Source: Bacillota bacterium (GTDB lineage Bacteria; Bacillota; UBA4882; UBA8346). From it: a stretch of DNA of 64,000 nucleotides. The stretch covers positions 38,254 through 102,253 of the forward strand of contig JAFABB010000004.1 of the NCBI GenBank assembly GCA_023426245.1, given 5' to 3'. A program made the translations under genes and the position numbers. Below the pieces are notes generated by a model. It saw only the letters and a program-made list of their open reading frames with translations. It did no database searches and was not told where the DNA came from. Positions 1 to 9,120 of the stretch are shown one piece after another; position 1 is the first letter of the stretch, and every line of letters starts with the position of its first letter.

Positions 1-2
1 TG

Positions 3-920
3 CTTGCCAAAAGGCTTCCCGGGATGAATTTCGCTCAAATCCACCGATTAATTTACGGTAAATATCTGGGAACATTATTTTCTCTTTTATATGTACAATA
101 TTTTTTATTGATTTTATCCTTTAACATAAGAGACTTGGGGAATTTTTACATTACCTTTTTTATGAGAGATACTCCTCTGGAAGTCTTTTTAATAATCTTT
201 ACATTTACCTGTGCTTGTGCTGTTTGGAATGGCCTCGAAGTACTGGCTAGAATCAATCAGATCATTGCAGTTATCGTTGTTCTCATCTTGATCGTCACCA
301 CATTGATATTACTGCCCAAAATGGACTTTTCAAACCTAGTGCCGCTCATGGAATCATCCCTGAAGGATTTTCTTCACGGGTCACAAATTATGGCTGAAAT
401 ACCCTTGGGGGAAATTGTAATATTCCTTACTTTAACCTTTGGTTTAAACAATACTCAAAAGCTGACCCAAAACTGGCTGTTAGGACTCTTTTTCGGTTTC
501 TTGCTCCTTTTAATGGTTACCACCCGGAACACAGCAGTTCTTGGAAATACCGAAGAGCTACTTATTTCACCCTCCTATCAAGTGGTACGACTCATCAATA
601 TTGGTCTATTATCAAGAATGGACATACTTTTTGCCATGGGATATACTTTCGGCATGTTCCTAAAATGCAGTATCTTGCTTTATTGTGTAGTTCTTTTATT
701 ATCGCAATTACTTCTATTAAGAACCTATTCACCAGTAATTTTTCCTTTATGTTGTATCCTGATTATTTTATCGACTACTATTTATCCTTCAATCGCCGAA
801 CAAATTCAAACTTCTCAAAATACCTCAATCATGATGACAATCCCTTTCATCCACGTATTCCCCTGCCTGAGCCTGCTGATTGCTAAAGTCCGTAATTTGC
901 CAAAGAAAGGGGCTGAATAA
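3..920 (+). CDS. Spore germination permease, GerAB family (5' end outside the window)
   Basis: Integral inner-membrane subunit B of a spore germinant receptor, related to the APC transporter superfamily; B subunits take part in amino-acid or sugar germinant recognition in the dormant spore. The visible 300 or so residues are almost entirely hydrophobic and form about eight membrane helices. The family is usually about 365 residues, and the reading frame stays open upstream of the ATG at 24 (codons LAKRLPG, matching the LA+RFPG region of GerAB proteins), so the ATG at 24 is internal and about 60 residues lie beyond the edge. It is followed by a small two-helix protein, as in many ger operons. 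Its presence says the host makes endospores. Confident on family; the germinant cannot be inferred. Confidence 0.88.
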   Translation, partial: LAKRLPGMNFAQIHRLIYGKYLGTLFSLLYVQYFLLILSFNIRDLGNFYITFFMRDTPLEVFLIIFTFTCACAVWNGLEVLARINQIIAVIVVLILIVTTLILLPKMDFSNLVPLMESSLKDFLHGSQIMAEIPLGEIVIFLTLTFGLNNTQKLTQNWLLGLFFGFLLLLMVTTRNTAVLGNTEELLISPSYQVVRLINIGLLSRMDILFAMGYTFGMFLKCSILLYCVVLLLSQLLLLRTYSPVIFPLCCILIILSTTIYPSIAEQIQTSQNTSIMMTIPFIHVFPCLSLLIAKVRNLPKKGAE

Positions 921-937
921 ACATTTTACTAGTAATC

Positions 938-1135
938 ATGCTTTTTACCGCAGTTGGTACTATCGAAGTCTGGATGCTCATTAAAAAAGAGTACTGGAGG
1001 GAATTAATCACCTTTTCCGTACTCTACATCATTGCCTTCGGACTAAGTTTGCTCTATGCTTCCGGAAGCCAGCTACCCAATCCAATGCTGCCCATAAAGT
1101 TTTTTGTTGAAAACATGTTACATCTGAAGTACTAA
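938..1135 (+). CDS. Small two-helix membrane protein, germinant-receptor D-subunit type
   Basis: A 65-residue protein with two predicted membrane helices (about 1-17 and 25-42) directly after the GerAB-type gene. Some ger operons of Bacillus encode small D subunits of 55-75 residues with two helices that modulate germinant-receptor function, and size, topology and position fit that description. The start is uncertain. A good ribosome-binding site (AAAGGGG, 906-912) lies 25 bases before the ATG at 938 but only 10 bases before an in-frame ATT at 923; starting there would add NILLV, lengthening helix 1 to a normal span. Upstream the frame closes at 914. Assigned by context and topology only, no recognised domain. 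Confidence 0.6.
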   Translation: MLFTAVGTIEVWMLIKKEYWRELITFSVLYIIAFGLSLLYASGSQLPNPMLPIKFFVENMLHLKY

Positions 1136-1180
1136 ATATAAACGTATGAACAACAGAACAACCCCTTATATAATGAAAAA

Positions 1181-1217
1181 AGCTGTTTCATTGGTTCAAT
1201 CAACCTTTGAAACAGCT
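1181..1217 (-). terminator. Intrinsic terminator of the exported-protein gene at 1265-2875
   Basis: A perfect 10-bp stem (AGCTGTTTCA/TGAAACAGCT) with a loop that can itself pair (GGTT/AACC), followed on the minus strand by TTTTT. It lies 48 bases past the stop codon of the minus-strand gene. It may also stop plus-strand readthrough from the ger genes. Confidence 0.8.
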
Positions 1218-1264
1218 CATGATGATTTTCAATTTTTATAACAGCAACAACAGTTAGAATTTAT

Positions 1265-2875
1265 TTACCTGCTTTTAGCCTTATCCTTATTATGCAAATA
1301 AGCCCAAATAATATCATTGACTTTCTCTATATATGAACAAGTTATCTTCAATTCCGGAGTTCTGGGGCCGTCAAAATAAACTCCTGTTCTTGGTGTTCCC
1401 CAAGTTCCGGAACCAGGGGGAGGTGTTGGGGTTGGAGTCGCCCATGGATCAGGCTTATCCCCGGGTCTGCTCTTTGGATCCAGAACACCGATTTTAAACT
1501 TATCACAAAGCTTGATTCCATCATATAAAGTGGCGGTCACAGAATTGTAAACCGGAGTGGTTCCCACTTCCGACAAATTACCATCCTCATCAACAATATA
1601 GAGAACGACATAAGTTGGTTTACTGTTCGATCCGAAAAGAATCCTTCTTCCTTTGATGTCACAATCTATTCTGATAGATTCCACGTCATTGATCCCACTT
1701 AAATCCAATTCCAATGTCTTGCTGGATGGAGGCAACATATAGGTCTTCGGACTAATTTTCATTTCTTGAATGTATTTCTTATATAATTCCTCAAATTTAG
1801 CGTTTTCTCTGGTACTTGGCACTCGGGCATCTGGCTCGAGTTTACGAACCATTGCCAGTTGCTCATTAATTTTATCGACATTCGAACGGCATTCCGACAA
1901 TAAATCAAAACTCAACTTAGAATTGGCAATTATATAATTCATAAAGGCCAGGTGTTTGTCCCATTCATCAGCCATATTCAAATAATCAGTTATATTATAA
2001 AAAGGATCTTCCGGACGATTGTCTATCCTCGTATAATCCTTTAATTCCCAAGTAATAATTTCAGGAGGACCGACATTAATCCGCTTTAATAAATCTCTAA
2101 AATCATCATTGGTGTATGGACCCGAATTATTATTGAGATTCGTTCCGAATACACTGCTTCTGATATTTACATCCCCCAATCTTTCACCTGCAAAAGCCGA
2201 CTCTTGCGCTGATAACCGGACCCCGAATATTTTTTTCAGATTAAGCTCCATTGCGCGTTTAATTGCATTCTTGGCCCGGGTTGAGTAAGATGAAAAATCC
2301 GAAATATCAGCTTGGTAGATCACAAAAAACATTTTTCCAAAAGTTACCCCACTCACATACTTATCACCGAATGTTTTAAAAAAAATTTTGGGATTGCTTT
2401 TAAAAATAGAAAGGCCCTCATCCGTCATGACCGGCAACTCACTGGAAAAAAACTTTTTATCTTCTTGTTTCCAATATCCAATTAGGGTAATTTTATCTGC
2501 CGAAAACGAGGTATTGCTGATAATCGAATCAGTAATTCGTGATTTTAATGTCGAATCAGGGGCTCCTGAATTGGAGGCAAAATTGGTTAAAAGCTTGTCT
2601 TCCAGTTCCTTTTTGGAATCAACAAAATAATAAGCCGTGCTATTCATGATTCCAGGTAAACTGCTATCAATATTGGTGCTATATCTTAAACATTTATTAT
2701 CTGATACAAAATTGCGGTTCAGGGAATTGAATCCCTTCCCCAAAATATCAATCTCACCAGGGGAGATAAGCGATTTAATCGTACTTGCATATCCCACGAA
2801 CCCGCTTAAAACCCAAAAGGATAAAACAAGTATTCCTAAAGCTGCAGTTTTAACTTGCAATGCTGTCTTTTTCAT
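1265..2875 (-). CDS. Exported protein of unknown function
   Basis: A 536-residue protein I do not recognise. The start is taken at 2875 because GGGAGG sits 6 bases upstream and translation then begins with a clear Sec signal peptide (MKKTALQ, hydrophobic core, likely cleavage after GYA); an in-frame ATG further out at 2962 has no such support. The mature part is soluble-looking, with no further membrane helix. Near the C-terminus there is a short proline/threonine-rich spacer (PTPTPPPGSGTWG) separating a roughly 45-residue tail, a typical interdomain linker of exported proteins. Neighbours are also exported or envelope proteins (3254-6389), so a cell-envelope or surface role is likely but is inference. 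It ends in its own terminator. Confidence 0.75.
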   Translation of the reverse strand: MKKTALQVKTAALGILVLSFWVLSGFVGYASTIKSLISPGEIDILGKGFNSLNRNFVSDNKCLRYSTNIDSSLPGIMNSTAYYFVDSKKELEDKLLTNFASNSGAPDSTLKSRITDSIISNTSFSADKITLIGYWKQEDKKFFSSELPVMTDEGLSIFKSNPKIFFKTFGDKYVSGVTFGKMFFVIYQADISDFSSYSTRAKNAIKRAMELNLKKIFGVRLSAQESAFAGERLGDVNIRSSVFGTNLNNNSGPYTNDDFRDLLKRINVGPPEIITWELKDYTRIDNRPEDPFYNITDYLNMADEWDKHLAFMNYIIANSKLSFDLLSECRSNVDKINEQLAMVRKLEPDARVPSTRENAKFEELYKKYIQEMKISPKTYMLPPSSKTLELDLSGINDVESIRIDCDIKGRRILFGSNSKPTYVVLYIVDEDGNLSEVGTTPVYNSVTATLYDGIKLCDKFKIGVLDPKSRPGDKPDPWATPTPTPPPGSGTWGTPRTGVYFDGPRTPELKITCSYIEKVNDIIWAYLHNKDKAKSR

Positions 2876-3097
2876 TTTGCCTCCCGTAAACAATGAAAAA
2901 TAAAAATCCTTGAACTTATTTGAGAAATCCTTAATATGCAGACAGAGATGCATTGTTCTCAATAATTATCGTTCCATTAGATTTGAATTTTCTTTGAATC
3001 TTCAAAAAACCATTTAATCTTTTGGGATTGCCTTAATATAGTGGTTAAACTAATTTTCCTTTTAATCACCTTAAGGTTCATCCCCAAAAAAGTATAA

Positions 3098-3212
3098 AGG
3101 GGCTGTCCTAAAAGTAACTTTATTGATTAAAATATACAATACATAATATCTTGTGCATTTATCACAATATCGTATATCTTATTGATTTTAAAGTACTTTT
3201 TGAACAGCCTCT
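3098..3212 (-). repeat. Long imperfect hairpin repeat, copy A (probable terminator)
   Basis: Outer arms GGGCTGTCCTAAAAGTA and TACTTTTTGAACAGCC pair imperfectly, with inner pairing of TATAC and GTATA around a central loop. It lies about 40 bases 3' of the minus-strand gene at 3254-3859, with AAAAAA on its far side (a U-run on the minus strand). Ends match copies at 7741, 14833 and 28597; the interior is related to copy C (TATACAA...GTATATC). Probably a transcription terminator, possibly derived from a MITE-like element. Confidence 0.65.
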
Positions 3213-3253
3213 GTTTGTACCTATGTAAATTCTCTCTTGAATCCATTCAATGC

Positions 3254-3859
3254 TTAATAACTAAATCCTACTCCAAGCTCAAGGCTAGTGGATTTATACA
3301 TAAAATCAATCAAACCGTTGGCATAAACAAAACTGCCTTCCATAAAATAAATTTTCGATTTGGCCTGCAAAAACATTGACAAATTGGTGGCATTATCCGA
3401 AGAGACCACCGAGAGGCCAGGGCCCAAGAGAAGATCAAACCCTCCGGAATCCATCAATAACGGCCTGAAGGCACCAATTCGAAATATACCGATACTATCA
3501 TTCGATTTATCTTTTGTGTGCAGGTACGATAAACTCGTCAGCAAATTTTCATTGCTGTTGAAATCTGAAAAGATTTCATAATATCCTTTGGATGTATCAA
3601 AAGTTGTTTTTACACCAATCGTTGCAAATCCTACAGGAATAGCAATTCCGCAAGATGAGCCCGTAAAAGAACTGATACTATTGTCTCCAAAGTCACCATT
3701 CCCCATATGATCCCAAGAAAAGAACAAATTCATTTTACCGGGTTCTTCCAAAAACGGTGCGGCAAATACAGTAGCAACGTTGGTCCCTAATAACATCATC
3801 ATCGTACAAACAAGTAATAACCCTTTGAAATAAAACCTGCCATTTACTTTTTTGTGCAT
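3254..3859 (-). CDS. Small exported, probably beta-barrel, envelope protein
   Basis: A 201-residue protein with a Sec signal peptide (cleavage probably after FAA, near residue 33). The start at 3859 is preferred over an in-frame ATG at 3883 because AAGGAGG lies 5 bases upstream. The mature protein alternates hydrophobic and polar residues in short strands rich in Gly, Ser and aromatics, and ends in LGVGFSY, an aromatic C-terminal strand like those of outer-membrane beta-barrels. It sits next to lptD, which supports an outer-membrane location. No named family is recognised. Function unknown; barrel assignment is inference from pattern. Confidence 0.65.
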   Translation of the reverse strand: MHKKVNGRFYFKGLLLVCTMMMLLGTNVATVFAAPFLEEPGKMNLFFSWDHMGNGDFGDNSISSFTGSSCGIAIPVGFATIGVKTTFDTSKGYYEIFSDFNSNENLLTSLSYLHTKDKSNDSIGIFRIGAFRPLLMDSGGFDLLLGPGLSVVSSDNATNLSMFLQAKSKIYFMEGSFVYANGLIDFMYKSTSLELGVGFSY

Positions 3860-4157
3860 CTGGGCCTCCTTAATAAATGTCATGAATCTGAATATTGATT
3901 CTAAAATGGAAAATTACATTTTACGTTTTATCCCTTAAGCTCTAATCAGAATTCTTAGGAACAAACAGTCGGGTATTATTCCCTGCTATTGTCGTTAAAT
4001 CTTTAAGATATCACCCGTGATGATACCAGAAAATTTTGAGCAAAAAATACCCGCTTATATAATATACCATTACTTTTTATTTATCAATTCGATTCTATGA
4101 ATTAAATTCCTTTAGCAGGAAAATTTTTTGCCTAAATTTAGCAGAATGCGCATGAAT

Positions 4158-6389
4158 TCACTGACTATTGTTGGTTATCGATTCGCTTTCGATTTGATTC
4201 AATAAATTAACCAAAGTATCCTTTCCAGTCAGCTTGATAGAATCATCAGGGAATGCTTTAATCATAATTTGCAACCAGTACTCTTTTTCAACCCCGTCGT
4301 AATGCAAAACAATCTGTCGGCAATGCCAATCGTAAATCAGATTATATTCAGCTTGTGAAAAATCATTCTCCAGATAATCATAAGTGGTTGCTACGGAATA
4401 GCTCCAATTGGAACTAATCTTACCAGAAATATTTGCTATAAAGTTTTTCGATGTCCAAGGAGATTGCTCATCTAAAAAATTGTAACCTATCCCCAGAGCA
4501 ATGTTGCAATTTACATTCGGATTATATTTAGCCGTGAGATCCGTTTGGCCGAGCCCTTCTTCCCAATAATAGATCGTACTGAAAGCAAGGATTGCGATAG
4601 AAGCAGCCTTCCAGCTTAAGGAGAAATTGAACGGGTAGGCATACTGTGTTTCAAAGTTATATTTTGTACTGGCTGAAGCGGTCAAATTATCGCTGGAATA
4701 GTTCCAGTTATTTGAGGCATAAAAACCCGGTAGGTCATCGTCCCCGTCGTAACTGAAATATGAGCAAGTCTCACCTGCCGTTACGGCATATCCTACATTG
4801 AATTTGGTATAAAACGCTTTTGTGAACTGATCTTTGAAAACCATCTCAGTTGAGAGGGAACTCAATTCCGTTTCAGCCTCGTTCACAATAAAACTACGAT
4901 ATTTTAACAAAGTTTCATTCATGAGGGAAAAAGGACCTTGCTGCCAAATCGTTCCTGAAGCTTTGTCGAAATCCAAAGCGTAACGTTGGCCTTCCGATAA
5001 ACCGGATGAAGAGTATTTTTCCATATTGGTGTACTGTGCTGCAATTTTAATGTTGTTTAAAACCGGCAAGGTTATTTTGGGGATTGTGTAAATCAGGTTC
5101 GGTAACAGGCTGGTTCCGCTGGTGCTACTTGAATAATTGCGGTTTTCAGATACCGTAAGGACCAAATTGGACCAAATCCAATCTTTTCTAGCCGACAAGG
5201 TATAATACCGATTCAGGTACAGGCTTTCTGAGTCTAAATAGCCATAATAATACCATTGGCCATTCAGATCGACGCTGGAAGTTTTATCAGGATTTGCACT
5301 CCAATGGGTCGCCAAATTAACTGTCCGGTAGATATCTTCATATTGATCTTTCCAACTCAAAGATAAACTAGGATAGGGTGATTGACCCGAAATTGTAAGA
5401 TTATAGGTATTATTGGGGTATAATTCTCCACCTTCCGTATAGTGAAACCAATGGGTGAAATCTTGAGTGACTGATACTTTCGAATTTAAATCTCCCTTGG
5501 ATGAAAAACCCAGCATAAAATCATCATATTGCGATTCATAAGTAGCACCATCATTCCTTGAATAACCGCTTACATCAGGATTGATCATATTGCTTTTTTC
5601 CAGGAGTCCGGTTTTAAGAGAAAAATTACCCGTTTTAGATGTTGGAAAGGACTGGCTTATGGCGTATAAATTTCCACCATATTCAGTCAGCCGTATTTCC
5701 AAATTTCCCGATTGGTTATGAGAAGGGAAATGATAATAATAGTATTGGGTATCAACAAAAAAACCTTCCGTATTGCTCCTACCCCATTGGACTGCAAAAT
5801 TGTCCTTCGTTTCATCTAAAGAAATATAAAGAACCGGCAAATAAAAAACAGGCACTGAATGTTCATAAAACCATACATGGTGCATAATGAGAACATCACG
5901 GGGGTAATATTCGATACTCTTAGCAGAAAGGTGATAATGGGGATTTTCAAGATCACAAGTAGTAAAAGTGGAGTGCTTTGCCTGAATATCTTCTCCTTTA
6001 ATAAACGCTTCCGCAGCATTCATAAAAGCGGTTCCTTCAATATTAGGATCCTTAATCTCAGTCTGTAAAGGATAAATCCATCCTTGTTCCGTTCTTAATA
6101 AATATAAAAAATTATTTCCATGATAAACATTGCCGTTATTGGTCACTGTCAGGGAGCCGGTAGCAAGCAAACTGTCCAGTTCTTGATCCAGTAAAGCATA
6201 ATCGGCCTCTATTTGAATATTCTTATATACAATTTTTACATTACCGAAGGCCTCAATTTGCTTTGATTCATAATTGTAATTCACCTCATCCGCAGACACT
6301 TTAGCCAGTGCGCTTTCAGCCCAAGACGTTGCTGGGAATATAAATAATAATGCCAAGGCCCACAAGGCCATCCCCAGGGTCTGTTTCAT
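4158..6389 (-). CDS. lptD: LPS-assembly protein LptD/OstA
   Basis: Outer-membrane translocon that inserts lipopolysaccharide into the outer leaflet (partner LptE in Proteobacteria). The 743-residue protein has a signal peptide (cleavage near SWA-ES), an N-terminal OstA/LptA-like beta-jellyroll (about 27-140, with the typical 'VSADEV.Y......A.GNV' opening), the family motif TTCDLENPHYHL near residue 143-154, then a long beta-barrel. The C-terminal signature YDWHCRQIVLHYDG, followed by hydrophobic strands, is characteristic. Length is near the family norm of about 700-800. The second of two adjacent ATGs is used because GAAGGTG lies 4 bases before it. Its presence in a genome that also carries spore germination genes marks a diderm Firmicute. 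No other lpt genes are adjacent. Confidence 0.88.
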   Translation of the reverse strand: MKQTLGMALWALALLFIFPATSWAESALAKVSADEVNYNYESKQIEAFGNVKIVYKNIQIEADYALLDQELDSLLATGSLTVTNNGNVYHGNNFLYLLRTEQGWIYPLQTEIKDPNIEGTAFMNAAEAFIKGEDIQAKHSTFTTCDLENPHYHLSAKSIEYYPRDVLIMHHVWFYEHSVPVFYLPVLYISLDETKDNFAVQWGRSNTEGFFVDTQYYYYHFPSHNQSGNLEIRLTEYGGNLYAISQSFPTSKTGNFSLKTGLLEKSNMINPDVSGYSRNDGATYESQYDDFMLGFSSKGDLNSKVSVTQDFTHWFHYTEGGELYPNNTYNLTISGQSPYPSLSLSWKDQYEDIYRTVNLATHWSANPDKTSSVDLNGQWYYYGYLDSESLYLNRYYTLSARKDWIWSNLVLTVSENRNYSSSTSGTSLLPNLIYTIPKITLPVLNNIKIAAQYTNMEKYSSSGLSEGQRYALDFDKASGTIWQQGPFSLMNETLLKYRSFIVNEAETELSSLSTEMVFKDQFTKAFYTKFNVGYAVTAGETCSYFSYDGDDDLPGFYASNNWNYSSDNLTASASTKYNFETQYAYPFNFSLSWKAASIAILAFSTIYYWEEGLGQTDLTAKYNPNVNCNIALGIGYNFLDEQSPWTSKNFIANISGKISSNWSYSVATTYDYLENDFSQAEYNLIYDWHCRQIVLHYDGVEKEYWLQIMIKAFPDDSIKLTGKDTLVNLLNQIESESITNNSQ

Positions 6390-6623
6390 CATGCACCTTC
6401 AATTATCATTGACGGTTATTGTTAATTTTTATTGAATTTTAAATAATTATATCATATATAAATTAAATGTAACAATAAGCCTCATTTCCTAGGTTATTTC
6501 TTTCCAAAAAAATTTAATTAGTCCTATGGACGTTTTCCCAATGAAAATTTCCGAAAATTATAATTGTTTTTATTTTGATTATAAGGTATTATTTAAAATA
6601 CATCTTCGAAAGGAGCGTTTTTT
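6390..6623. other. AT-rich divergent intergenic region between lptD and the Lrp-type regulator
   Basis: About 230 bases, strongly A+T rich, holding the divergent promoters. The plus-strand ribosome-binding site GAAAGGAGCG lies at 6609-6618. Lrp-family regulators commonly bind their own upstream region, so operator sites are likely, but I could not identify a clear palindrome. Confidence 0.4.
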
Positions 6624-7097
6624 ATGTTTGATTCCTTGGATTACAAGTTAGTTGGTTATCTAATGAAACAAGGGCGATCAACCTGGGCTGAGTTAGGTGG
6701 TATTTTGGGGTTATCCGCTCCGGCAGCGGCCGATAGGGTCCATAAATTAGAGGAAAACGGCGTCATTAGGGGATACTCAGCTTTAGTTGATCCCGAAAGC
6801 GTCGGTTTGGGTATAGCGGCATTCATATCAGTAACCCTAGATCGGCCCGAACATCGAAGGCATTTCCTGGACCAAATCCAACAAATGGCTGAAATTTTGG
6901 AGTGTCATCACATTGCTGGCGAGGAAGATTTCGTTCTAAAAGTTCGTTGCCTCGACACCAAACGGCTCGAATATTTGGTCAGTGAAGAGATTAAGTCCAT
7001 CCCGGGAATCTCTAAAACCCGGACTACCATTATCTTGTCAACAATCAAAGAAACCCCTGTTTTACCTGTGAATTTGCCAGAGGAGAATTTAAAATGA
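6624..7097 (+). CDS. Lrp/AsnC-family transcriptional regulator
   Basis: A 157-residue protein with an N-terminal winged helix-turn-helix (about 1-60; 'AELGGILGLSAPAAADRVHKLEENGVIRGY') and a C-terminal RAM/AsnC ligand-binding domain (about 65-145; 'HHIAGEEDFVLKVRC'). These proteins form dimers to octamers and sense amino acids. It overlaps the LysE-type exporter by 4 bases (ATGA), so the two are translationally coupled; the classic arrangement is a regulator that senses an amino acid and induces its exporter. Strong ribosome-binding site upstream. Confidence 0.9.
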   Translation: MFDSLDYKLVGYLMKQGRSTWAELGGILGLSAPAAADRVHKLEENGVIRGYSALVDPESVGLGIAAFISVTLDRPEHRRHFLDQIQQMAEILECHHIAGEEDFVLKVRCLDTKRLEYLVSEEIKSIPGISKTRTTIILSTIKETPVLPVNLPEENLK

Positions 7098-7708
7098 ATC
7101 TTACCCTTTTTACAAAAGGACTCATTTTGGGATTTTCGATTGCAGCTCCGGTAGGCCCTATTGGAATCTTATGCATTCGCCGGACTTTAACCGAAGGAAT
7201 GGTTATCGGGCTTATATCCGGTTTAGGCGCCGCCACAGCCGATGCCGTCTATGGCTCAATCGCCGCTTTCAGCCTAACCGTGGTATCCGATTTTCTCATC
7301 AACCTTGGACACTATATTCAGGCTCTAGGCAGTTTATTTTTACTTTATTTAGGTTGGAAAACTCTCAGGGCCGTTCCCTCTACAAACTCGGAAACCAATG
7401 CCGGCAAAAACATCCTCCGCTCATATGCCTCGACCTTTCTACTCACCATCACCAATCCGATGACGATCCTTTCTTTCACCGCTGTTTTCGCCGGACTCGG
7501 TGTGGGTGCTGCCCAAAGGAATCATCGTTCAACCCTTTTCATGGTAGTTGGCGTTTTTACTGGATCCATGCTTTGGTGGCTTTTGCTCAGCGGCGGGATA
7601 AGCTCCTTACGTCATAAATTTAATCCTGTATGGTTGCATTGGATCAACCGTTTAGCAGGGCTTATCATCATTGGGTTTTCCGTATATAACTTCTCGCAAA
7701 CATTTTAA
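7094..7708 (+). CDS. LysE/RhtB-family amino-acid exporter
   Basis: A 204-residue inner-membrane protein with about six helices. The N-terminal GFSIAAPVGPIGILCIRR motif (residues 13-30) is the family signature, and the second half has 'TNPMTILSF', also typical. Members export lysine/arginine, threonine/homoserine or other amino acids. Length matches the family (about 200-210). Coupled to the preceding Lrp-type gene, which probably regulates it. Substrate cannot be deduced. Confidence 0.9.
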   Translation: MNLTLFTKGLILGFSIAAPVGPIGILCIRRTLTEGMVIGLISGLGAATADAVYGSIAAFSLTVVSDFLINLGHYIQALGSLFLLYLGWKTLRAVPSTNSETNAGKNILRSYASTFLLTITNPMTILSFTAVFAGLGVGAAQRNHRSTLFMVVGVFTGSMLWWLLLSGGISSLRHKFNPVWLHWINRLAGLIIIGFSVYNFSQTF

Positions 7709-7740
7709 TAAATCGGGGTTTATAAATAGCACACAAAAAA

Positions 7741-7799
7741 AGGCTATCCCGAAGGAAATATCGTTATTTACACACGATAAATCCTTTTTGAACAGCCTT
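7741..7799 (-). repeat. Long imperfect hairpin repeat, copy B (probable terminator)
   Basis: AGGCTATCCCGAAGGA pairs imperfectly with TCCTTTTTGAACAGCCT; the inner stem is ATCGT/ACGAT. It lies between two convergent genes (LysE exporter and hexokinase), with a run of seven A on its left that gives a U-run on the minus strand. The shortest of the four copies; only the ends match the others. Confidence 0.6.
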
Positions 7800-7842
7800 G
7801 CTCAATCCAGAATGCATTCAATTCTCCAAAAAACCTAAAGAT

Positions 7843-9120
7843 TCAATCCCCTCTCACCATGGCGGCAGCCACAGCCGCACCAGCACCCGAACCATCCTTT
7901 ACAAGCTGGACCCTTATTTTATCAGCCTTATTTCCAAGAGCGTCATCCAGCCCTTTGCGCAATTCTTCTTTAAACCCAGCCATCTTCTCGTAGATGGAAC
8001 CATCTACAGCCACCCTATGCCGATGTTCAAGAGCGGGATCAATGTGAAGCACCGTACCGATATATGTCCCTGCAGCCAGCCTGGCGGCTCTTTCTACGAC
8101 CAGCCTCGAAATTTCACGAATCGTTTCAGCATCCGAAGCGGAACAATCAAAAACCGATTGAATATACTTTTGATTTGAAATGAATTCCGACACTTCTTTT
8201 GAGGGCAGGCTATTTTTTTCACTGAATGAAGACTTTAGTTTTTGATTATTTTTCAAAAGACTTCCCTGGTCTGCCAACTTACAAAGAATGATTCTTACAA
8301 GTTCCCCCAAGTATACTCCGCTCATCATCTTCTCCAGTCGAGCACCGCCCGGTTTGTTACTCGCAACATCCAAGAGGTTATCATACTCTGTAAAGGGAAG
8401 TTTCCAATCAAAATTAGCCGCTTCCATATTCACAATCATCGGTTTTCCGGTTAATGGATGATGAGGCTCGACATAACATGTATTATGTCCCGTCCCCAGT
8501 ATTGTGCCAATATCTGCGTCCGCATATTGACATGCCGCAACCAGTAAAGTCCCAACCGTATCATTTAGAATAGCGCAGGGATACACCTCAAGCTTTTTGC
8601 GTTGTAAGGCTTCCAATAAAAGTTGATTTGGATTTTTACCGACTACGCCGGTAACACTGATTTCCTTCATCCACATGATTAAAGTCGCGTGATTGATGTC
8701 TGTTTGCTTGGTTGGAAATGAAAAGGTATGCCCTAAATAATACCGCTCTCCCGGAACAACAATTTGAGCAATTTTTTCAGCAAAAAAGTCAAATAATTCT
8801 TCCGCTGTTGTTTCACTTGTAGTATAATCCCAAGATCCATCAGCACTTCGCAACCCGGACGAAACTTCAGTAATTTTTGTGATATTACGGTTTTGGATGG
8901 AAAACTTGGCTACTCTCACATTGGAACCACCCATGTCGACTGCAAGAAAGGTTCCCGATTCTTCTCCCGAAGGCTTGCCGATATAGGAAGGAATCATTAA
9001 TAAGGGACTGTTTCCACCTTTCAGCCCACTTTCGATTGCGTTTTTAAAATTTTGGGCAATCTCATCAATTTTATCAATTGAAATTTCCAGTTCTTTTTTC
9101 AGGCTTTGCAATAAATCCAT
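7843..9120 (-). CDS. Hexokinase-family sugar kinase (eukaryote-like hexokinase fold)
   Basis: Cytoplasmic ATP-dependent hexose kinase of the large hexokinase family rather than bacterial ROK/Glk. The 425-residue protein shows the phosphate-1 motif FLAVDMGGSNVRV (58-70), a sugar-binding segment GHTFSFPTKQ (130-139), the catalytic Asp in ILNDTVGTL (about D187) and an adenosine/phosphate loop GTILGTGHNTC (205-215). Single hexokinases of this length occur in some Clostridia and Bacteroidetes. RBS GAGAGGTTG lies 8 bases before the ATG. It would feed glucose or other hexoses released by the glycosidases in the window into glycolysis. A small palindrome (GCCAAAGTATGGC) lies about 75 bases upstream. 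Confidence 0.85.
   Translation of the reverse strand: MDLLQSLKKELEISIDKIDEIAQNFKNAIESGLKGGNSPLLMIPSYIGKPSGEESGTFLAVDMGGSNVRVAKFSIQNRNITKITEVSSGLRSADGSWDYTTSETTAEELFDFFAEKIAQIVVPGERYYLGHTFSFPTKQTDINHATLIMWMKEISVTGVVGKNPNQLLLEALQRKKLEVYPCAILNDTVGTLLVAACQYADADIGTILGTGHNTCYVEPHHPLTGKPMIVNMEAANFDWKLPFTEYDNLLDVASNKPGGARLEKMMSGVYLGELVRIILCKLADQGSLLKNNQKLKSSFSEKNSLPSKEVSEFISNQKYIQSVFDCSASDAETIREISRLVVERAARLAAGTYIGTVLHIDPALEHRHRVAVDGSIYEKMAGFKEELRKGLDDALGNKADKIRVQLVKDGSGAGAAVAAAMVRGD

Noticed and set aside
7171..7617. 148-residue plus-strand frame inside the LysE-type gene
   Set aside because: Shadow frame of a well-recognised exporter; composition rich in Arg, His and Ser without family match.
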